Assembly (NCBI GenBank): GCA_964350695.1
Contig: CAYGKM010000001.1
Coordinates: forward strand, 248,001 to 312,000
Origin: TMED27 sp964350695
GTDB taxonomy: Bacteria; Pseudomonadota; Alphaproteobacteria; Micavibrionales; Micavibrionaceae
Direction of reading: 5' to 3'
Length of the DNA: 64,000 nt
Shown here: positions 50,875-59,469 of the stretch, piece by piece
How positions within the stretch are numbered: the stretch's first letter is position 1
Layout: every line of letters begins with the position of its first letter
Program-made: the position numbers and the translations under genes
Notes under the pieces: model-generated
Told to the model about the DNA's origin: nothing
Seen by the model: the letters and a program-made list of their open reading frames with translations, nothing else
The model's database searches: none

Positions 50875-51591
50875 TTAGGCTTCTTCGCCGCTTTCGCCTG
50901 TATCGTCAATACTTTCAGGCTCTTCGTCTGGTTTGTTAACATTCAAAACATTGGCCAAAGAAACCGCGCGCTCACCAACGAGCAAGAAGATCAAACCGTT
51001 CTGGTTCTCAATGCCGCGCACTCTGCCTGTTACCACGCTGGTGCTGCCCACCGCTTGACCGTCAAAGTCGAGCGCATCAATGCGGATTTGGTACGTTCCT
51101 TCGGGGACGACCTGACCGCTATTATCTTTGCCGTCCCATGCAAATTCTTGGTTACCTGTATTCTTCGATCCATCGGTCTCGTAAACCGTCTCACCGTCGC
51201 TGTTCACAACGCGGATTGTTGTCTCCGTGGATTCTGCATTTAGTGCGTATGTAATGTTGGATGGGTTTGTGCCGTCAAAATAGAACTCGGATGAGATATA
51301 ACTCGCATCAAGCCCGACATATCCAAGCGACGCACTCATCGTGTTGCCAAGTTGAAGCGCAACCAAGCTATCTAGTTTTTGATTCGTATTGATCTGCTGC
51401 TCAACGCCCGTAAATGCCACAAGCTGGTTCGTGAACTCTGTCGTGTCCATCGGCGAAAGCGGATCCTGGTTTTGAAGCTGAACGGTCAGCAGGTTCAGGA
51501 ACTGGCTGAAATCTTCCGCCAAACCGGTTTGTGAAGCCTGCGTGTTGGCCTGTTGTCCAAGCGCCGTGCTGATTGTTACATCTGATACCAT
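50875..51591 (-). CDS. flgD: Hook assembly scaffold protein FlgD
   Basis: 238-residue hook cap. N-terminal signature DFSQFLNLLTVQLQNQDPLSPMDTTEFTNQLVAFTGVEQQINTNQKLDSL is diagnostic, followed by the FlgD Tudor-like/FnIII domains (VVNSDGETVYE, FAWDGKDNSGQVVPEGTYQIRIDA) and an acidic tail (EEPESIDDTGESGEE). Required for assembly of the FlgE hook; its place directly before the two hook genes fits. Start spacing suggests co-transcription with fliK. Confidence 0.95.
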   Translation of the reverse strand: MVSDVTISTALGQQANTQASQTGLAEDFSQFLNLLTVQLQNQDPLSPMDTTEFTNQLVAFTGVEQQINTNQKLDSLVALQLGNTMSASLGYVGLDASYISSEFYFDGTNPSNITYALNAESTETTIRVVNSDGETVYETDGSKNTGNQEFAWDGKDNSGQVVPEGTYQIRIDALDFDGQAVGSTSVVTGRVRGIENQNGLIFLLVGERAVSLANVLNVNKPDEEPESIDDTGESGEEA

Positions 51592-51606
51592 CTGTCTATC
51601 GTCCTT

Positions 51607-53217
51607 TTATGCCAAAATGTTGTAACGCATGTGCCCTGTCTCGGGATCGACATTCCACGTCATCGTTGATTCAATAATTTCCATCTCGTCGTTTTGCTCG
51701 CCCGCGCCTGTGCCGCCTTTGTCATGGCCGCCGCCGCGCTCATTTTCGCGATCAAAATCAAATCCTTGCTCGGCCAGTTCAAGGCTAAAGCCCTCGCTTT
51801 CAAGGCCAAGCTCCTGCAGCGTGCGCTCCAAAGCGTTTGCGTCGCGCTGAAGCATCAGGAACGTTTCCGGCTTTTCGACAATCAATCCCGTTTTCACGGT
51901 CTTGTCCTTACCAAAACTCATGCTGATTTCGATCCGCCCAAGCTCCGGCGGGTCGAGGTGAATGTTAAATTGTGTGTTCTGGTTGTTATTCGCCGCGCGC
52001 TGAATATTCATCGCAATGGCCTGCGTGGCGGGGTGTGGAACGCTCGCCGCATTCGCTTGCGTCACAAGGTTCGTAAGGCTCGCCGCTTGCCCTGTGCTTG
52101 CCGTGAGCGGCGTAAGCCCAAGCTGCTCCATCAATTCAGGCGTAAGCTCAAAAGACCCAAGCAACGCATCATCGCTCAGGGAAATAGCGGGCAGGGCAAC
52201 AGTCGCCGCCGCCGCCACTGCGCTCTGCATGGGAGCGCCTTGCGCTTTTAAATTTTTATTGGCAGCCGCCAGTTTCGAAACATCTTCACCTTTGCCTGCG
52301 GCTTTTTTCATCAACGCGTCAAAGCTGATATCATATTCACTTCCGTCGCCGTCTAAATTCGCGGCGGCGCTTTCACCCGCGCCAACATTCAGCGCATTTA
52401 AACGCGCAGCAATTTTTGATAGCGCGGCATTTTCAAGGCCGCTTGCCGATGTCGGGCTGGTCGCAGATCCGGAAGCAGTAACGCTTGTCTCAACTTTTTT
52501 CGCAGGCGCAATCAGGGATACAAATCCGGCAAACAACGCCGCCAATTCATCTGACTTCTCGGAAACATCCGCCGCGTCAGTGTCTGCAATGGCGGCTTCT
52601 GCTAATTTCTCTAAATTCTGGAATTGTGTAATTTGCGCAGGCGTAAGGTTCGCATTAATCACCGCCGGATCGCCGCTTTCAATAAGTGCGTTGAGTTTTT
52701 CTAAGGCCTGTTCGAAATTGCTGAGCAGCTCATCAAGCTTTTTCTCGTCATTAATAAGAAGCGCATTTAAAAGGCGAGGGCTGCCGTTTTCGATTTCCTC
52801 AAGCGTAATGACCCCGTCGGTCAAAGGCTTAAGCACGTCATCAAAGGCTTGCTGGTTCAGCGCCAATGTTTGCGTCAGCGCCGCACTATCACCAAGCTGC
52901 GTCGCTTGGATAAAGTCTTCAACTTCTTGCTGTATTTCGGAGTTCGCTGCCAAAATCTGGATCAGGCTCAAAGATGGGCTCTTATCAAGCAGCGGATTGT
53001 CGGAGGATAAAAGCTGTTCGTCTGCTTCTTCGCTGCTGCTTTGTGCTTTCACTTGCGCATCGGTTTTAGAAATCTGGTCTTCCGCCGCCTGCAACTGCGC
53101 CATGATAAACTCCAGGAACCCTTGTCCTGTCGTTTCCGGCGCACCAATCTTCGCGCCCTGGTTTAATCCCTGGGCCTGTCCTTGGTTCTGCAATGTGAAG
53201 AAAACGTCTAAATTCAT
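51607..53217 (-). CDS. fliK: Flagellar hook-length control protein FliK
   Basis: 536 residues. N-terminal two thirds are Ala/Leu/Glu-rich helical sequence without cysteine (secreted ruler part). The C-terminal Flg_hook domain (about 425-500) has NIHLDPPELGRIEISMSFGKDKTVKTGLIVEKPETFLMLQRDANALERTLQELGL-type landmarks (PPELGRIEI, FLML, L-x-x-L-x-x-L-G-L). The acid/Gly-rich tail follows (RENERGGGHDKGGTGAG). FliK measures hook length and switches the export gate to filament proteins. Confidence 0.92.
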   Translation of the reverse strand: MNLDVFFTLQNQGQAQGLNQGAKIGAPETTGQGFLEFIMAQLQAAEDQISKTDAQVKAQSSSEEADEQLLSSDNPLLDKSPSLSLIQILAANSEIQQEVEDFIQATQLGDSAALTQTLALNQQAFDDVLKPLTDGVITLEEIENGSPRLLNALLINDEKKLDELLSNFEQALEKLNALIESGDPAVINANLTPAQITQFQNLEKLAEAAIADTDAADVSEKSDELAALFAGFVSLIAPAKKVETSVTASGSATSPTSASGLENAALSKIAARLNALNVGAGESAAANLDGDGSEYDISFDALMKKAAGKGEDVSKLAAANKNLKAQGAPMQSAVAAAATVALPAISLSDDALLGSFELTPELMEQLGLTPLTASTGQAASLTNLVTQANAASVPHPATQAIAMNIQRAANNNQNTQFNIHLDPPELGRIEISMSFGKDKTVKTGLIVEKPETFLMLQRDANALERTLQELGLESEGFSLELAEQGFDFDRENERGGGHDKGGTGAGEQNDEMEIIESTMTWNVDPETGHMRYNILA

Positions 53218-53226
53218 GATCTATCC

Positions 53227-53724
53227 TTAAGCCGTTTCGCTGAGGCTGGTTGAAATGCGCTTTTTATCGCCGCCATCTTCAAGCCGGCCTGTCTGGCCAT
53301 AGCTGACAACGCGGTCTTTTTTCACTGCGTCTTTAACGGCGCTGCGGATCGTTCCTGAAAGCCGCTCCATCGAACGCTGCATGCGCTGCAAAGCCACCAT
53401 GTTGCTTTGTGAAAGCTCGGCAAAATCAGACTGCATCTTCTCTAGCTTTCTGCGAAGGTCAGGGTCGATATTGCGCATCTCGTCTTTGCGGGCAAGCATC
53501 TCTTCCACGCTCATTTGATACGCCTTCGCGCTTTCGAATTTCTCGTTCTGTATCGAAAGAAACCCTTTCGTATCGGAATTCAAAAGAGCCTGTGTCTCGC
53601 GCTCGTATACATTGCGCAAAAGATCGATGCTCTCCATCATCTCTTGCATGGCTTTGTTCGGATCGCGGCTCAAAATACCGTGATGAACAGGGGCTGTCGG
53701 CGTGTTTTGGCTATGCTGTCTCAT
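53227..53724 (-). CDS. FlgN-like flagellar chaperone candidate (1)
   Basis: 165-residue, mostly helical protein. Regular heptads (MESIDLLRNVYERETQALLNSDTKGF, SVEEMLARKDEMRNIDPDLRRKLEKM, FAELSQSNMVALQRMQRSMERLS) match the length and coil of FlgN/FliT-type export chaperones for hook-associated proteins. It sits between fliK and a second similar protein. No catalytic motif is present. FlgN sequences diverge greatly, so the name is tentative. Confidence 0.62.
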   Translation of the reverse strand: MRQHSQNTPTAPVHHGILSRDPNKAMQEMMESIDLLRNVYERETQALLNSDTKGFLSIQNEKFESAKAYQMSVEEMLARKDEMRNIDPDLRRKLEKMQSDFAELSQSNMVALQRMQRSMERLSGTIRSAVKDAVKKDRVVSYGQTGRLEDGGDKKRISTSLSETA

Positions 53725-53727
53725 GGT

Positions 53728-54180
53728 TTATGCCTCTCCGTTGCTTGTTTTCGGCATGCGGATATGAACCTGCTGCCCAATCTCTTGCGCTGCCAATAAT
53801 GTGCTTTCTGTCTTTGCTTTTGATCTTTGATAAAGCGCGGAAACAACCACGTTGTTCTGGCGGGTTTTCTCACCCAGCAATTTCTGAAGATTATCAAGGC
53901 GATCAAGCAAGCCTTTATCAGTGCCTCTAAACTCGTCCACTCTTCCTCTAAACTCTGCAGAAAGACGCGTATAGCGCTCAGAAATATATTCTTTTTCATC
54001 TTGGATAATGGCGAATGCCAACATGTCATTCTGTGCCAAAGCCTGCGCTTCCTTATCGGACATATCCAAAAGGTTTTGCGTCACTTTAATCAGTGCATTC
54101 AAAGCTTGCGCCTTATCCTGAGGCAAAATCTGGATCGGCTGAACAACCGGCTGATGTGCGTGTAGATTACTGTGTTCCAT
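53728..54180 (-). CDS. FlgN-like flagellar chaperone candidate (2)
   Basis: 150-residue helical protein resembling its neighbour in plan, not obviously a recent duplicate. Helices: QALNALIKVTQNLLDMSDKEAQALAQND, EYISERYTRLSAEFRGRVDEFRGTD and LLDRLDNLQKLLGEKTRQNNVVVSALYQRS. The last block (N-x-x-x-V-x-A) is like FlgN. Its stop codon is three bases from the next start and its start overlaps the flgJ end by 14 bp. Presumably a chaperone for a filament- or hook-associated protein. Confidence 0.62.
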   Translation of the reverse strand: MEHSNLHAHQPVVQPIQILPQDKAQALNALIKVTQNLLDMSDKEAQALAQNDMLAFAIIQDEKEYISERYTRLSAEFRGRVDEFRGTDKGLLDRLDNLQKLLGEKTRQNNVVVSALYQRSKAKTESTLLAAQEIGQQVHIRMPKTSNGEA

Positions 54181-54514
54181 TATCTGCTTTCTCCTGCATT
54201 CTGATCATTTCTTCTTTAACGTTATCGGCAAGCCCGATGCTGCCTGTCTGGGAAATAATCTTCCCGTACTCTTGAATAAGGATGCCCTGAAAGACTTCCT
54301 CGCCTTTGCCGCCGCCGAAAAGACCTTCGCTGCTGATGCCTTCAAACATCGGCTTCATCATCTCGGATATAAACACCGCTTCAAATTCGCGCGCGGCAGT
54401 CTCAATCTTCTCAAGATCTTTTTCGCTCTTAAGCGTCTTGCTTGTTTTCGCAACGTCCCCTTGCGAGGCCTGCAATAAAGCAATCGTTGTATCGGGGGTC
54501 AGATTGCCGTTCAT
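54167..54514 (-). CDS. flgJ: Rod-binding protein FlgJ (N-terminal type)
   Basis: 115 residues; the rod-binding domain only, without the muramidase domain seen in gammaproteobacterial FlgJ. Landmarks: KIETAAREFEAVFISEMMKPMFEGIS, GGGKGEEVFQGILIQEYGKIISQTGSIGLAD. Such single-domain FlgJ proteins are usual in alphaproteobacteria. It starts directly after the flgI stop. Confidence 0.93.
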   Translation of the reverse strand: MNGNLTPDTTIALLQASQGDVAKTSKTLKSEKDLEKIETAAREFEAVFISEMMKPMFEGISSEGLFGGGKGEEVFQGILIQEYGKIISQTGSIGLADNVKEEMIRMQEKADNGTQ

Positions 54515-55702
54515 CTACATCACCTCAATATCGGCTTGAAGGGCACCGGCCGCTTTGACCGCCTGAATAATCGTAATAATGTCGCGGGGTTTCATGCCAA
54601 GGCGGTTAAGGCCGGTCACAAGATCCTGCAATGTCACGCCGCTCTCAAGAAGTGCGAGCTTCACATCTTCGCCCTGATTCACCTCAATATCGGAGCGGGG
54701 GACAACAACAGTCTCGCCATTCTCGGCAAACGGGTTGGCTTGCGATACTTGCGGCGTTTCATTCACTTTAACGGTGAGGTTACCTTGCGCAATCGCGACA
54801 TCACTAATGCGCACATCCGCGCCCATAACAATCACGCCGGAGCTTTCATTGATTACAACGCGTGCAATCTGGTCAGGCTGAATGGGGAGCTGCTCTATAT
54901 CTGTAATAAGGTCAACAATGCTGCCGTCATAATTGGTCGGGCGGCGAAGCACCACGCTGGCCGCATTTTCTGATGAGGCCAAATTTGCCGAGGTAAAACC
55001 GTTAATGGCCTGCGCGATGCGGCGCGCTGTTGTAAAATCCGGGTTCTTTAATGCAAGGCGAACTTGCTGCAATTCTTCAAGCTTGAAATTAATCTCGCGT
55101 TCCACGATCCCGCCATTGGCAATGCGTCCGGCGGTAGGGATGTTCTGTGTCACGGTCGCCGCATCACCTTCGACACTGAAGCCGGAAATGCTCACGCCGC
55201 CTTGCGCAACCGCATAAACTTCGCCATCAGCCGCAAGAAGCGGGGTCACCAAAAGTGTACCGCCCTGCAATGATGATGCATCGCCAAGTGCAGAAATGCT
55301 CACATCAATCCGTGATCCTTGATTGGTGAACGGGGGCAGGGTGGATGTCACCATAACAGCCGCCACATTCCCTGTGTTCATGTTTTGCCCGCGCACGTTT
55401 ACGCCAAGGCGCTCCAGCATCGCAATCAAGCTCTGCTCTGTGAACGGGGAGTTGTTAAGGCTGTCGCCTGTGCCGTTAAGCCCGACAACCAAACCATACC
55501 CGACAAGTTGGTTTTCACGCACGCCCTCTATATCGACGATGTCCTTGATCCGTGAAGTTTTTGCATAGCTTTGTGATATGCTGGCAAAGAAAAGAAGCCC
55601 GCTCACCGCAAGGGCGCACGCGAATAAAAATACTGACGAGCCTCCCTTACCTGAATGGCCCGCCATACGTGTTTTTTGTTTTTTGTTTTTCGGTCTGAAC
55701 AT
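54515..55702 (-). CDS. flgI: Flagellar P-ring protein FlgI
   Basis: 395-residue periplasmic ring protein. An extended basic N-terminus precedes the signal segment (about 25-45, FLFACALAVSGLLFFASIS), cleaved before KTSRIKDIVDIEGVRENQLVGYGLVVGLNGTGDS, the typical start of mature FlgI. NVAAVMVTSTLPPF, GSRIDVSISALGDASSLQGGTLLVTPL and VRISDVAIAQGNLTV are conserved. First gene of the operon flgI-flgJ-FlgN-FlgN-fliK-flgD-flgE-flgE, driven by a sigma-54 promoter. Confidence 0.96.
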   Translation of the reverse strand: MFRPKNKKQKTRMAGHSGKGGSSVFLFACALAVSGLLFFASISQSYAKTSRIKDIVDIEGVRENQLVGYGLVVGLNGTGDSLNNSPFTEQSLIAMLERLGVNVRGQNMNTGNVAAVMVTSTLPPFTNQGSRIDVSISALGDASSLQGGTLLVTPLLAADGEVYAVAQGGVSISGFSVEGDAATVTQNIPTAGRIANGGIVEREINFKLEELQQVRLALKNPDFTTARRIAQAINGFTSANLASSENAASVVLRRPTNYDGSIVDLITDIEQLPIQPDQIARVVINESSGVIVMGADVRISDVAIAQGNLTVKVNETPQVSQANPFAENGETVVVPRSDIEVNQGEDVKLALLESGVTLQDLVTGLNRLGMKPRDIITIIQAVKAAGALQADIEVM

Positions 55703-55762
55703 TTCTTATGTCCTTGCTTTTCTTTTTTGTTTTACGCAAAAATAGTTCTGCGTATATGTGTA

Positions 55763-55778
55763 TGCGAAAGTTGTGCCA
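55763..55778 (-). promoter_or_regulatory. Sigma-54 promoter of the flgI operon
   Basis: Minus-strand TGGCACAACTTTCGCA has the -24 GG and -12 GC ten bases apart (consensus TGGCAC-N5-TTGCA, one mismatch). The start would be near 55752, about 50 nt before flgI. FlbD is the expected activator. Confidence 0.75.
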
Positions 55779-55952
55779 CTTTTGATCGAGGGTAAATTTA
55801 TATATATTTCAAGGGGTTGTGATTGTTTTTCGGCAACCTTCAAAGAGGAAAAAACTGCGCGAATAAAAAACTTCAAAAAAATCTGCGGCAATTCTTTCCG
55901 CATCTGATGAAAAACCGTGTATAATGAAGAGGTAACTAAGGATTTAAACGCA

Positions 55953-56414
55953 ATGAAAATTCAAGGACCAGGCCAAACCCAAGGCCCCTCCAAAACCAAG
56001 AAAAAAGACGGCGCAAGCGGAAGCGATAAAAGCTTCGGCTCTATGGTCTCGAAAGGCCCTTCCAATTCCGGCGCAACCCAAAGCTCACAAAGCATTGCCC
56101 ATGTTGATGCGTTGCTTGCGGTTCAGGGCGCGGAAGACCCGATGGCGGGCGCAGCGAAAAAGCGTATGCGCCAGCGTTCGGTAAAATTGCTTGATGGCCT
56201 CGAAACTTTGCGTAACAAAATGCTCATGGGCACAATGACAGTGGGCGATATGATTGATATCGCCGATGTGATCGCCTCCCACCGTGAACGCATAATGGAT
56301 CCCGCTCTCACAGGGATCATGGATGAAATTGACCTGCGTGCGCAGGTTGAATTGGCGAAAATGCGCGTCGCTCTTGATGCACAAACAGGCAAGCAAGTCC
56401 GCCGCGAAGGTTAA
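55953..56414 (+). CDS. fliX: Flagellar assembly regulator FliX
   Basis: 153 residues from ATG 55953 (the frame also opens at a GTG 36 bases earlier; AAGGA lies about 10 bases before the ATG). FliX couples completion of early flagellar parts to FlbD activity in Caulobacter. The Ser/Gly/Lys-rich N-terminus is followed by VDALLAVQG, LLDGLETLRNKMLMGTMTVGDM and DPALTGIMDEIDLRAQVELAKMRVAL, matching FliX. Divergent from flgI, as FliX usually is. A TATAAT (55919-55924) lies upstream. Confidence 0.88.
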   Translation: MKIQGPGQTQGPSKTKKKDGASGSDKSFGSMVSKGPSNSGATQSSQSIAHVDALLAVQGAEDPMAGAAKKRMRQRSVKLLDGLETLRNKMLMGTMTVGDMIDIADVIASHRERIMDPALTGIMDEIDLRAQVELAKMRVALDAQTGKQVRREG

Positions 56415-56460
56415 AACCCCACTCATCCGCAATCAAAATTCCCGCAGATACGGCTTTTTC

Positions 56461-56489
56461 TTGTTTTATTCTAAAACCCTGAGTATATT
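56461..56489 (+). promoter_or_regulatory. dksA promoter
   Basis: TTGTTT, a 17-base spacer and TATATT in the 130-bp fliX-dksA gap, about 55 bp before the dksA start, which has AAGGAT. Confidence 0.5.
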
Positions 56490-56544
56490 CCAACACCTTG
56501 GGATTTGAGACCAAGAGTTTTGTGTTTAAAAAGGATTAGAATAA

Positions 56545-56979
56545 ATGGCTTCACCAAGCAGCGTAATTGTCCCTCAGGACTACGATCCCGAAAATGACAA
56601 GGGCGAGTTCATGAACCCCGTCATGCTCGAATATTTCCGCCAATCGCTTATCAGCTGGCGCTCCGAACTTTTGCGTGAATCGCAAGATACAATCTCTAAA
56701 ACCCTCCAAGGCACAGAGCTGCAAAAGCCGGATATGACTGACCGCGCATCCGAAGAAACCGATCACGCGCTGGAGCTTCGCACCCGCGACCGCGAGCGCA
56801 AATTGGTGAAGAAAATCAACTCCGCCCTTGAGCGTATTGATGACGGTGAATACGGATATTGCGAAGAAACAGGCGAGAATATTTCAGTCGCTAGGTTGAA
56901 AGCCCGCCCAATCGCCACCATGACCGTCGAGGCGCAAGAGCGTCACGAACGTATGGAAAAAACCCAGCGCGACGATTAA
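56545..56979 (+). CDS. dksA: RNA polymerase-binding transcription factor DksA
   Basis: 144-residue secondary-channel factor that modulates transcription with ppGpp. The coiled coil (FRQSLISWRSELLRESQDTISKTLQ to LVKKINSALERIDDGEYGYC) is normal. The zinc-finger region reads YGYCEETGENISVARLKARPIATMTVEAQERHERMEK and has only one Cys where the classic form has four, a state common in alphaproteobacterial DksA. The coil tip carries DRASEETDHALELRTRDRERK. Position after fliX and ahead of a convergent hypothetical gene. Confidence 0.93.
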   Translation: MASPSSVIVPQDYDPENDKGEFMNPVMLEYFRQSLISWRSELLRESQDTISKTLQGTELQKPDMTDRASEETDHALELRTRDRERKLVKKINSALERIDDGEYGYCEETGENISVARLKARPIATMTVEAQERHERMEKTQRDD

Positions 56980-56985
56980 CTATTC

Positions 56986-57426
56986 TTAATGAAGACCTGT
57001 CTTTCGATCATTTTCCTGATCAAAGATTTGGTCGTCGTTGATGCTGTCTAAGTATTCGATAAGCAATCTTTTTGTGTGAATGTCTGCAGAATATTTCGGT
57101 CTAAACTCGGCTGCCAACGCTTCAAGACTGGTTTCGTCGCCCTGTAAAATTAATATGTCGTCGCTATACCCTATAATTTCCGGAATGCCGTATTTGCCGG
57201 CAGTCTCACAGGCAAAGGCATAAAACCGTACAAAGCCGGGATCGGCATTTTGCGCCCGAGCAAAAAACTCCATTCTTGCCGTTAAGCTATGGGCCTCTTC
57301 CATAGACAAATCTTCGGTTGCTTCTTGATTATAGGGCGTGATGACCAGCAAAGGCGTATTATCGGGAAGCGCCCGGATCTCCGAGAGGGGGTCTTCACAA
57401 AATTCGTATTTAACGGTCTCGTTCAT
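56986..57426 (-). CDS. Uncharacterised protein, 146 aa
   Basis: Acidic, soluble protein with no recognised family. The pattern (LVITPYNQ, helix AHSLTARMEFFARAQN, strand FVRFYAFACETA, IIGYSDDILILQG) suggests an alpha/beta fold. It lies convergent to dksA (6 bp apart) and upstream of a large non-coding gap. No ribosome-binding site stands out. Confidence 0.55.
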   Translation of the reverse strand: MNETVKYEFCEDPLSEIRALPDNTPLLVITPYNQEATEDLSMEEAHSLTARMEFFARAQNADPGFVRFYAFACETAGKYGIPEIIGYSDDILILQGDETSLEALAAEFRPKYSADIHTKRLLIEYLDSINDDQIFDQENDRKTGLH

Positions 57427-57484
57427 TGGTAACTCAGATCTTATTAGAAAAACTTTTATAACCCTGATCTAAAATTATGTCAAT

Positions 57485-57521
57485 AAAAAACCGGCCCATC
57501 AGAATGAACTGAAAAGGCCGG
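57485..57521 (-). terminator. Rho-independent terminator of the flgFGAH operon
   Basis: Minus-strand stem CCGGCC/GGCCGG with an inner TCAG/CTGA pair set, then TTTTTT. It is 166 bp beyond the flgH stop. Confidence 0.75.
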
Positions 57522-57590
57522 GGTGTAGAGTTGGGTGGGTAAGGTAACTGTTTGTTATTTTTCTTTCTTTTTTAAACGTAGGCGCAGAGG

Positions 57591-57676
57591 GTTGTGGCAT
57601 AAATAGGCGCTAGAAGCGAAGCGTAGCAGCGCTACGATAGCGACGCAGCAACGCAGCAACGCATTTATGACGCAAC
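57591..57676. repeat. Inverted-repeat element (REP/MITE-like candidate)
   Basis: Ends GTTGTGGCATAAAT (57591-57604) and ATTTATGACGCAAC (57663-57676) match in 12 of 14 bases when reversed. Inside is a perfect hairpin CGTAGC-AGC-GCTACG (57622-57636) and a tandem GCAGCAAC. Total 86 bp, in a non-coding gap downstream of flgH. Confidence 0.45.
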
Positions 57677-57686
57677 GATCAAAGCC

Positions 57687-58436
57687 TTAGAATGGGAAAA
57701 CGATGTCATATAATTGCTGCCCGTATCTGGGCTGCTGAACATCGGTAATCTGGCCTTCGCCGCCATACGCAATCCGCGCTTCGGCAATCTGTTCGTATGA
57801 AATCGCATTGGCGACAGAAATATCTTCAGGACGGATCACGCCGTCAACTTGCAAAATCCGCTTCTCGAAATTCACCAAAACTTCCTGACGGCCGTGAATG
57901 ACCATATTTCCGTTCGGTAAAATCTGCGTAATCAGCGCCGCCAATTGCACTTCGATTTTCTCGTCGCGCTCAACCGATCCTGTACCGCTATGGTTTGATG
58001 TTGAGTCAAAATCAATCAAATTGTTGTTATCAATCGCCTCCGGAAGAACGCGGTTTAAAGCCTGCTCATATCCCAAAAGTGCGCCAAGTTGAGAACCTTC
58101 TCCGCTGGAGCGTGTGCGTGATGTTTCGTTTTCCAGCTCTGCGCTGTCATCAATATCAATCGTCACGGTGATGATATCGCCGACATCATTCGCGCGCTGG
58201 TCTTTAAAGAAGGTTGTGCGGTCACTCGCCCAAAGCGAATTCACCTGCGGGTTCACGTTTTTCGGGCTAGGCATCGGCATGCTGACAGGTTGATATCCGC
58301 GCTCTGTTGTCGGGTTTTCAATCTTGCTCATCTGCGGCGCTTGCCCGATATTGGCAATGCGGTCTGCCGCGGAACATGCGCTGAGGGCGCTTCCCGTCAA
58401 TAAAACCAATCCTAATTTTAAAACTCTATGTTTCAT
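57687..58436 (-). CDS. flgH: Flagellar L-ring lipoprotein FlgH
   Basis: 249 residues from ATG 58436, with AAGGAG six bases upstream (the frame also opens six codons earlier, but that start has no ribosome-binding site). The lipobox LSAC puts the lipidated Cys at 21. Landmarks: SLWASDRTTFFKDQRANDVGDIITVTIDIDDSAELENETSR, GSVERDEKIEVQLAALITQILPNGNMVIHGRQEV and GEGQITDVQQPRYGQQLYDIVFPF at the C-terminus. Outer-membrane ring for the rod. Confidence 0.96.
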   Translation of the reverse strand: MKHRVLKLGLVLLTGSALSACSAADRIANIGQAPQMSKIENPTTERGYQPVSMPMPSPKNVNPQVNSLWASDRTTFFKDQRANDVGDIITVTIDIDDSAELENETSRTRSSGEGSQLGALLGYEQALNRVLPEAIDNNNLIDFDSTSNHSGTGSVERDEKIEVQLAALITQILPNGNMVIHGRQEVLVNFEKRILQVDGVIRPEDISVANAISYEQIAEARIAYGGEGQITDVQQPRYGQQLYDIVFPF

Positions 58437-58459
58437 GTTTTTCTCCTTACGCACCTAAA

Positions 58460-59431
58460 TTAAAAATTCTGAACTGTGATTTCGCGCGCGCCTGTCACAA
58501 GCCCTTGCACGGTTTCGTTGCTGCTCGTATTCGTCACGCGGATGTAATCGCCCATTGCACCAAATTCCAGCGCCTTGCCTTGCGCGGTCAGCGTCATGCC
58601 ATTGGCTGTAAACACCATGGTCACATTCTCTCCGCGATCCACGATCCGAGGCGCTTCAATCTCGTTTAATTTCACCGTCTTGCCCGACATCAAAATGCGG
58701 CGCGGTGTCATGCCGACCAAATCTTCGGCCTTCATTACCAAATCATGGTTCACGCGCTCTTCCGGCATGTCGATGAAATCAATATCGCGAATGCCGATAA
58801 GGTCGCCCGCCTGCAATGTTGTGCGCGGCACAGGCACTTTCACAAGGCGCTCAACGCTGCCGCTCACGCGCATCTGGCGCACGGCGTTTTCTTTTGACGG
58901 CGCCGCCAGCATCGCTTCAAAGCGATCGGTATTGGGCAGGTAGTTCAGCGAAACCACTTCAACACTATTGGGCGTTTCATACGGCAAAATCATCTCGGCC
59001 ATTTCATTCGGGATAATCACGTTGAAATCGCCGTTCAAACCTTCGCCGTGAAGCGCATTTTTGATGCTGTCTTCAACCTGATTGCGCTCGATAACGGTCG
59101 CTGCGCGCGTCAAAACAATGGTATCCGCGCTTGATACAGGGCGCCAATCTAAATCCAGCGCCTTGGCAATGCGCATCAATGTGCGGGCATTCAGCGTCAT
59201 ATCCTGACCGGGGCGGGGCGCAGGGCCAAGCACGCGGTCGGCTTTATTATCCAGCCCATCAAACAAATCTCCAAGCTTGATAGAGCTATCCGTAATCACG
59301 CTGGCAGGTTTAAGGCTCACCGCAGAAGCTGTTTTCGAAATAGCCATGCTCACAAAAGCCATCGCCATAAATCCGATCAGCGTAAGCGCTGTGCGTTTTA
59401 AATGAAGCGGTCTTTGTCTTGTCTTGTTCAT
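58460..59431 (-). CDS. flgA: P-ring assembly chaperone FlgA
   Basis: 323-residue periplasmic protein. Signal segment at about 12-35 (LTLIGFMAMAFVSMAIS). The C-terminal SAF/FlgA domain has VPVPRTTLQAGDLIGIRDIDFIDMP and MTPRRILMSGKTVKLNEIEAPRIVDRGENVTMVFTANGMTLTAQGKALEFGAMGD. The long N-terminal half is typical of alphaproteobacterial FlgA. Between flgG and flgH, as usual. Confidence 0.92.
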   Translation of the reverse strand: MNKTRQRPLHLKRTALTLIGFMAMAFVSMAISKTASAVSLKPASVITDSSIKLGDLFDGLDNKADRVLGPAPRPGQDMTLNARTLMRIAKALDLDWRPVSSADTIVLTRAATVIERNQVEDSIKNALHGEGLNGDFNVIIPNEMAEMILPYETPNSVEVVSLNYLPNTDRFEAMLAAPSKENAVRQMRVSGSVERLVKVPVPRTTLQAGDLIGIRDIDFIDMPEERVNHDLVMKAEDLVGMTPRRILMSGKTVKLNEIEAPRIVDRGENVTMVFTANGMTLTAQGKALEFGAMGDYIRVTNTSSNETVQGLVTGAREITVQNF

Positions 59432-59469
59432 GGCTATTCCCTTTCCTTATGCTACCCGTTTACGTCCTA

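Larger units (their letters stand above)
57427..57686. other. Intergenic region with terminator and inverted-repeat element
   Basis: 260 bp between the 146-aa gene and flgH. It holds the flgH terminator (57485-57521) and a structured element (57591-57676). No coding frame convinces. Confidence 0.6.

Noticed and set aside
52016..53230. 404-residue plus-strand frame opposite fliK
   Set aside because: Ser/Ala/Cys-rich composition produced by the codon bias of the fliK strand; fliK has the diagnostic C-terminal domain.
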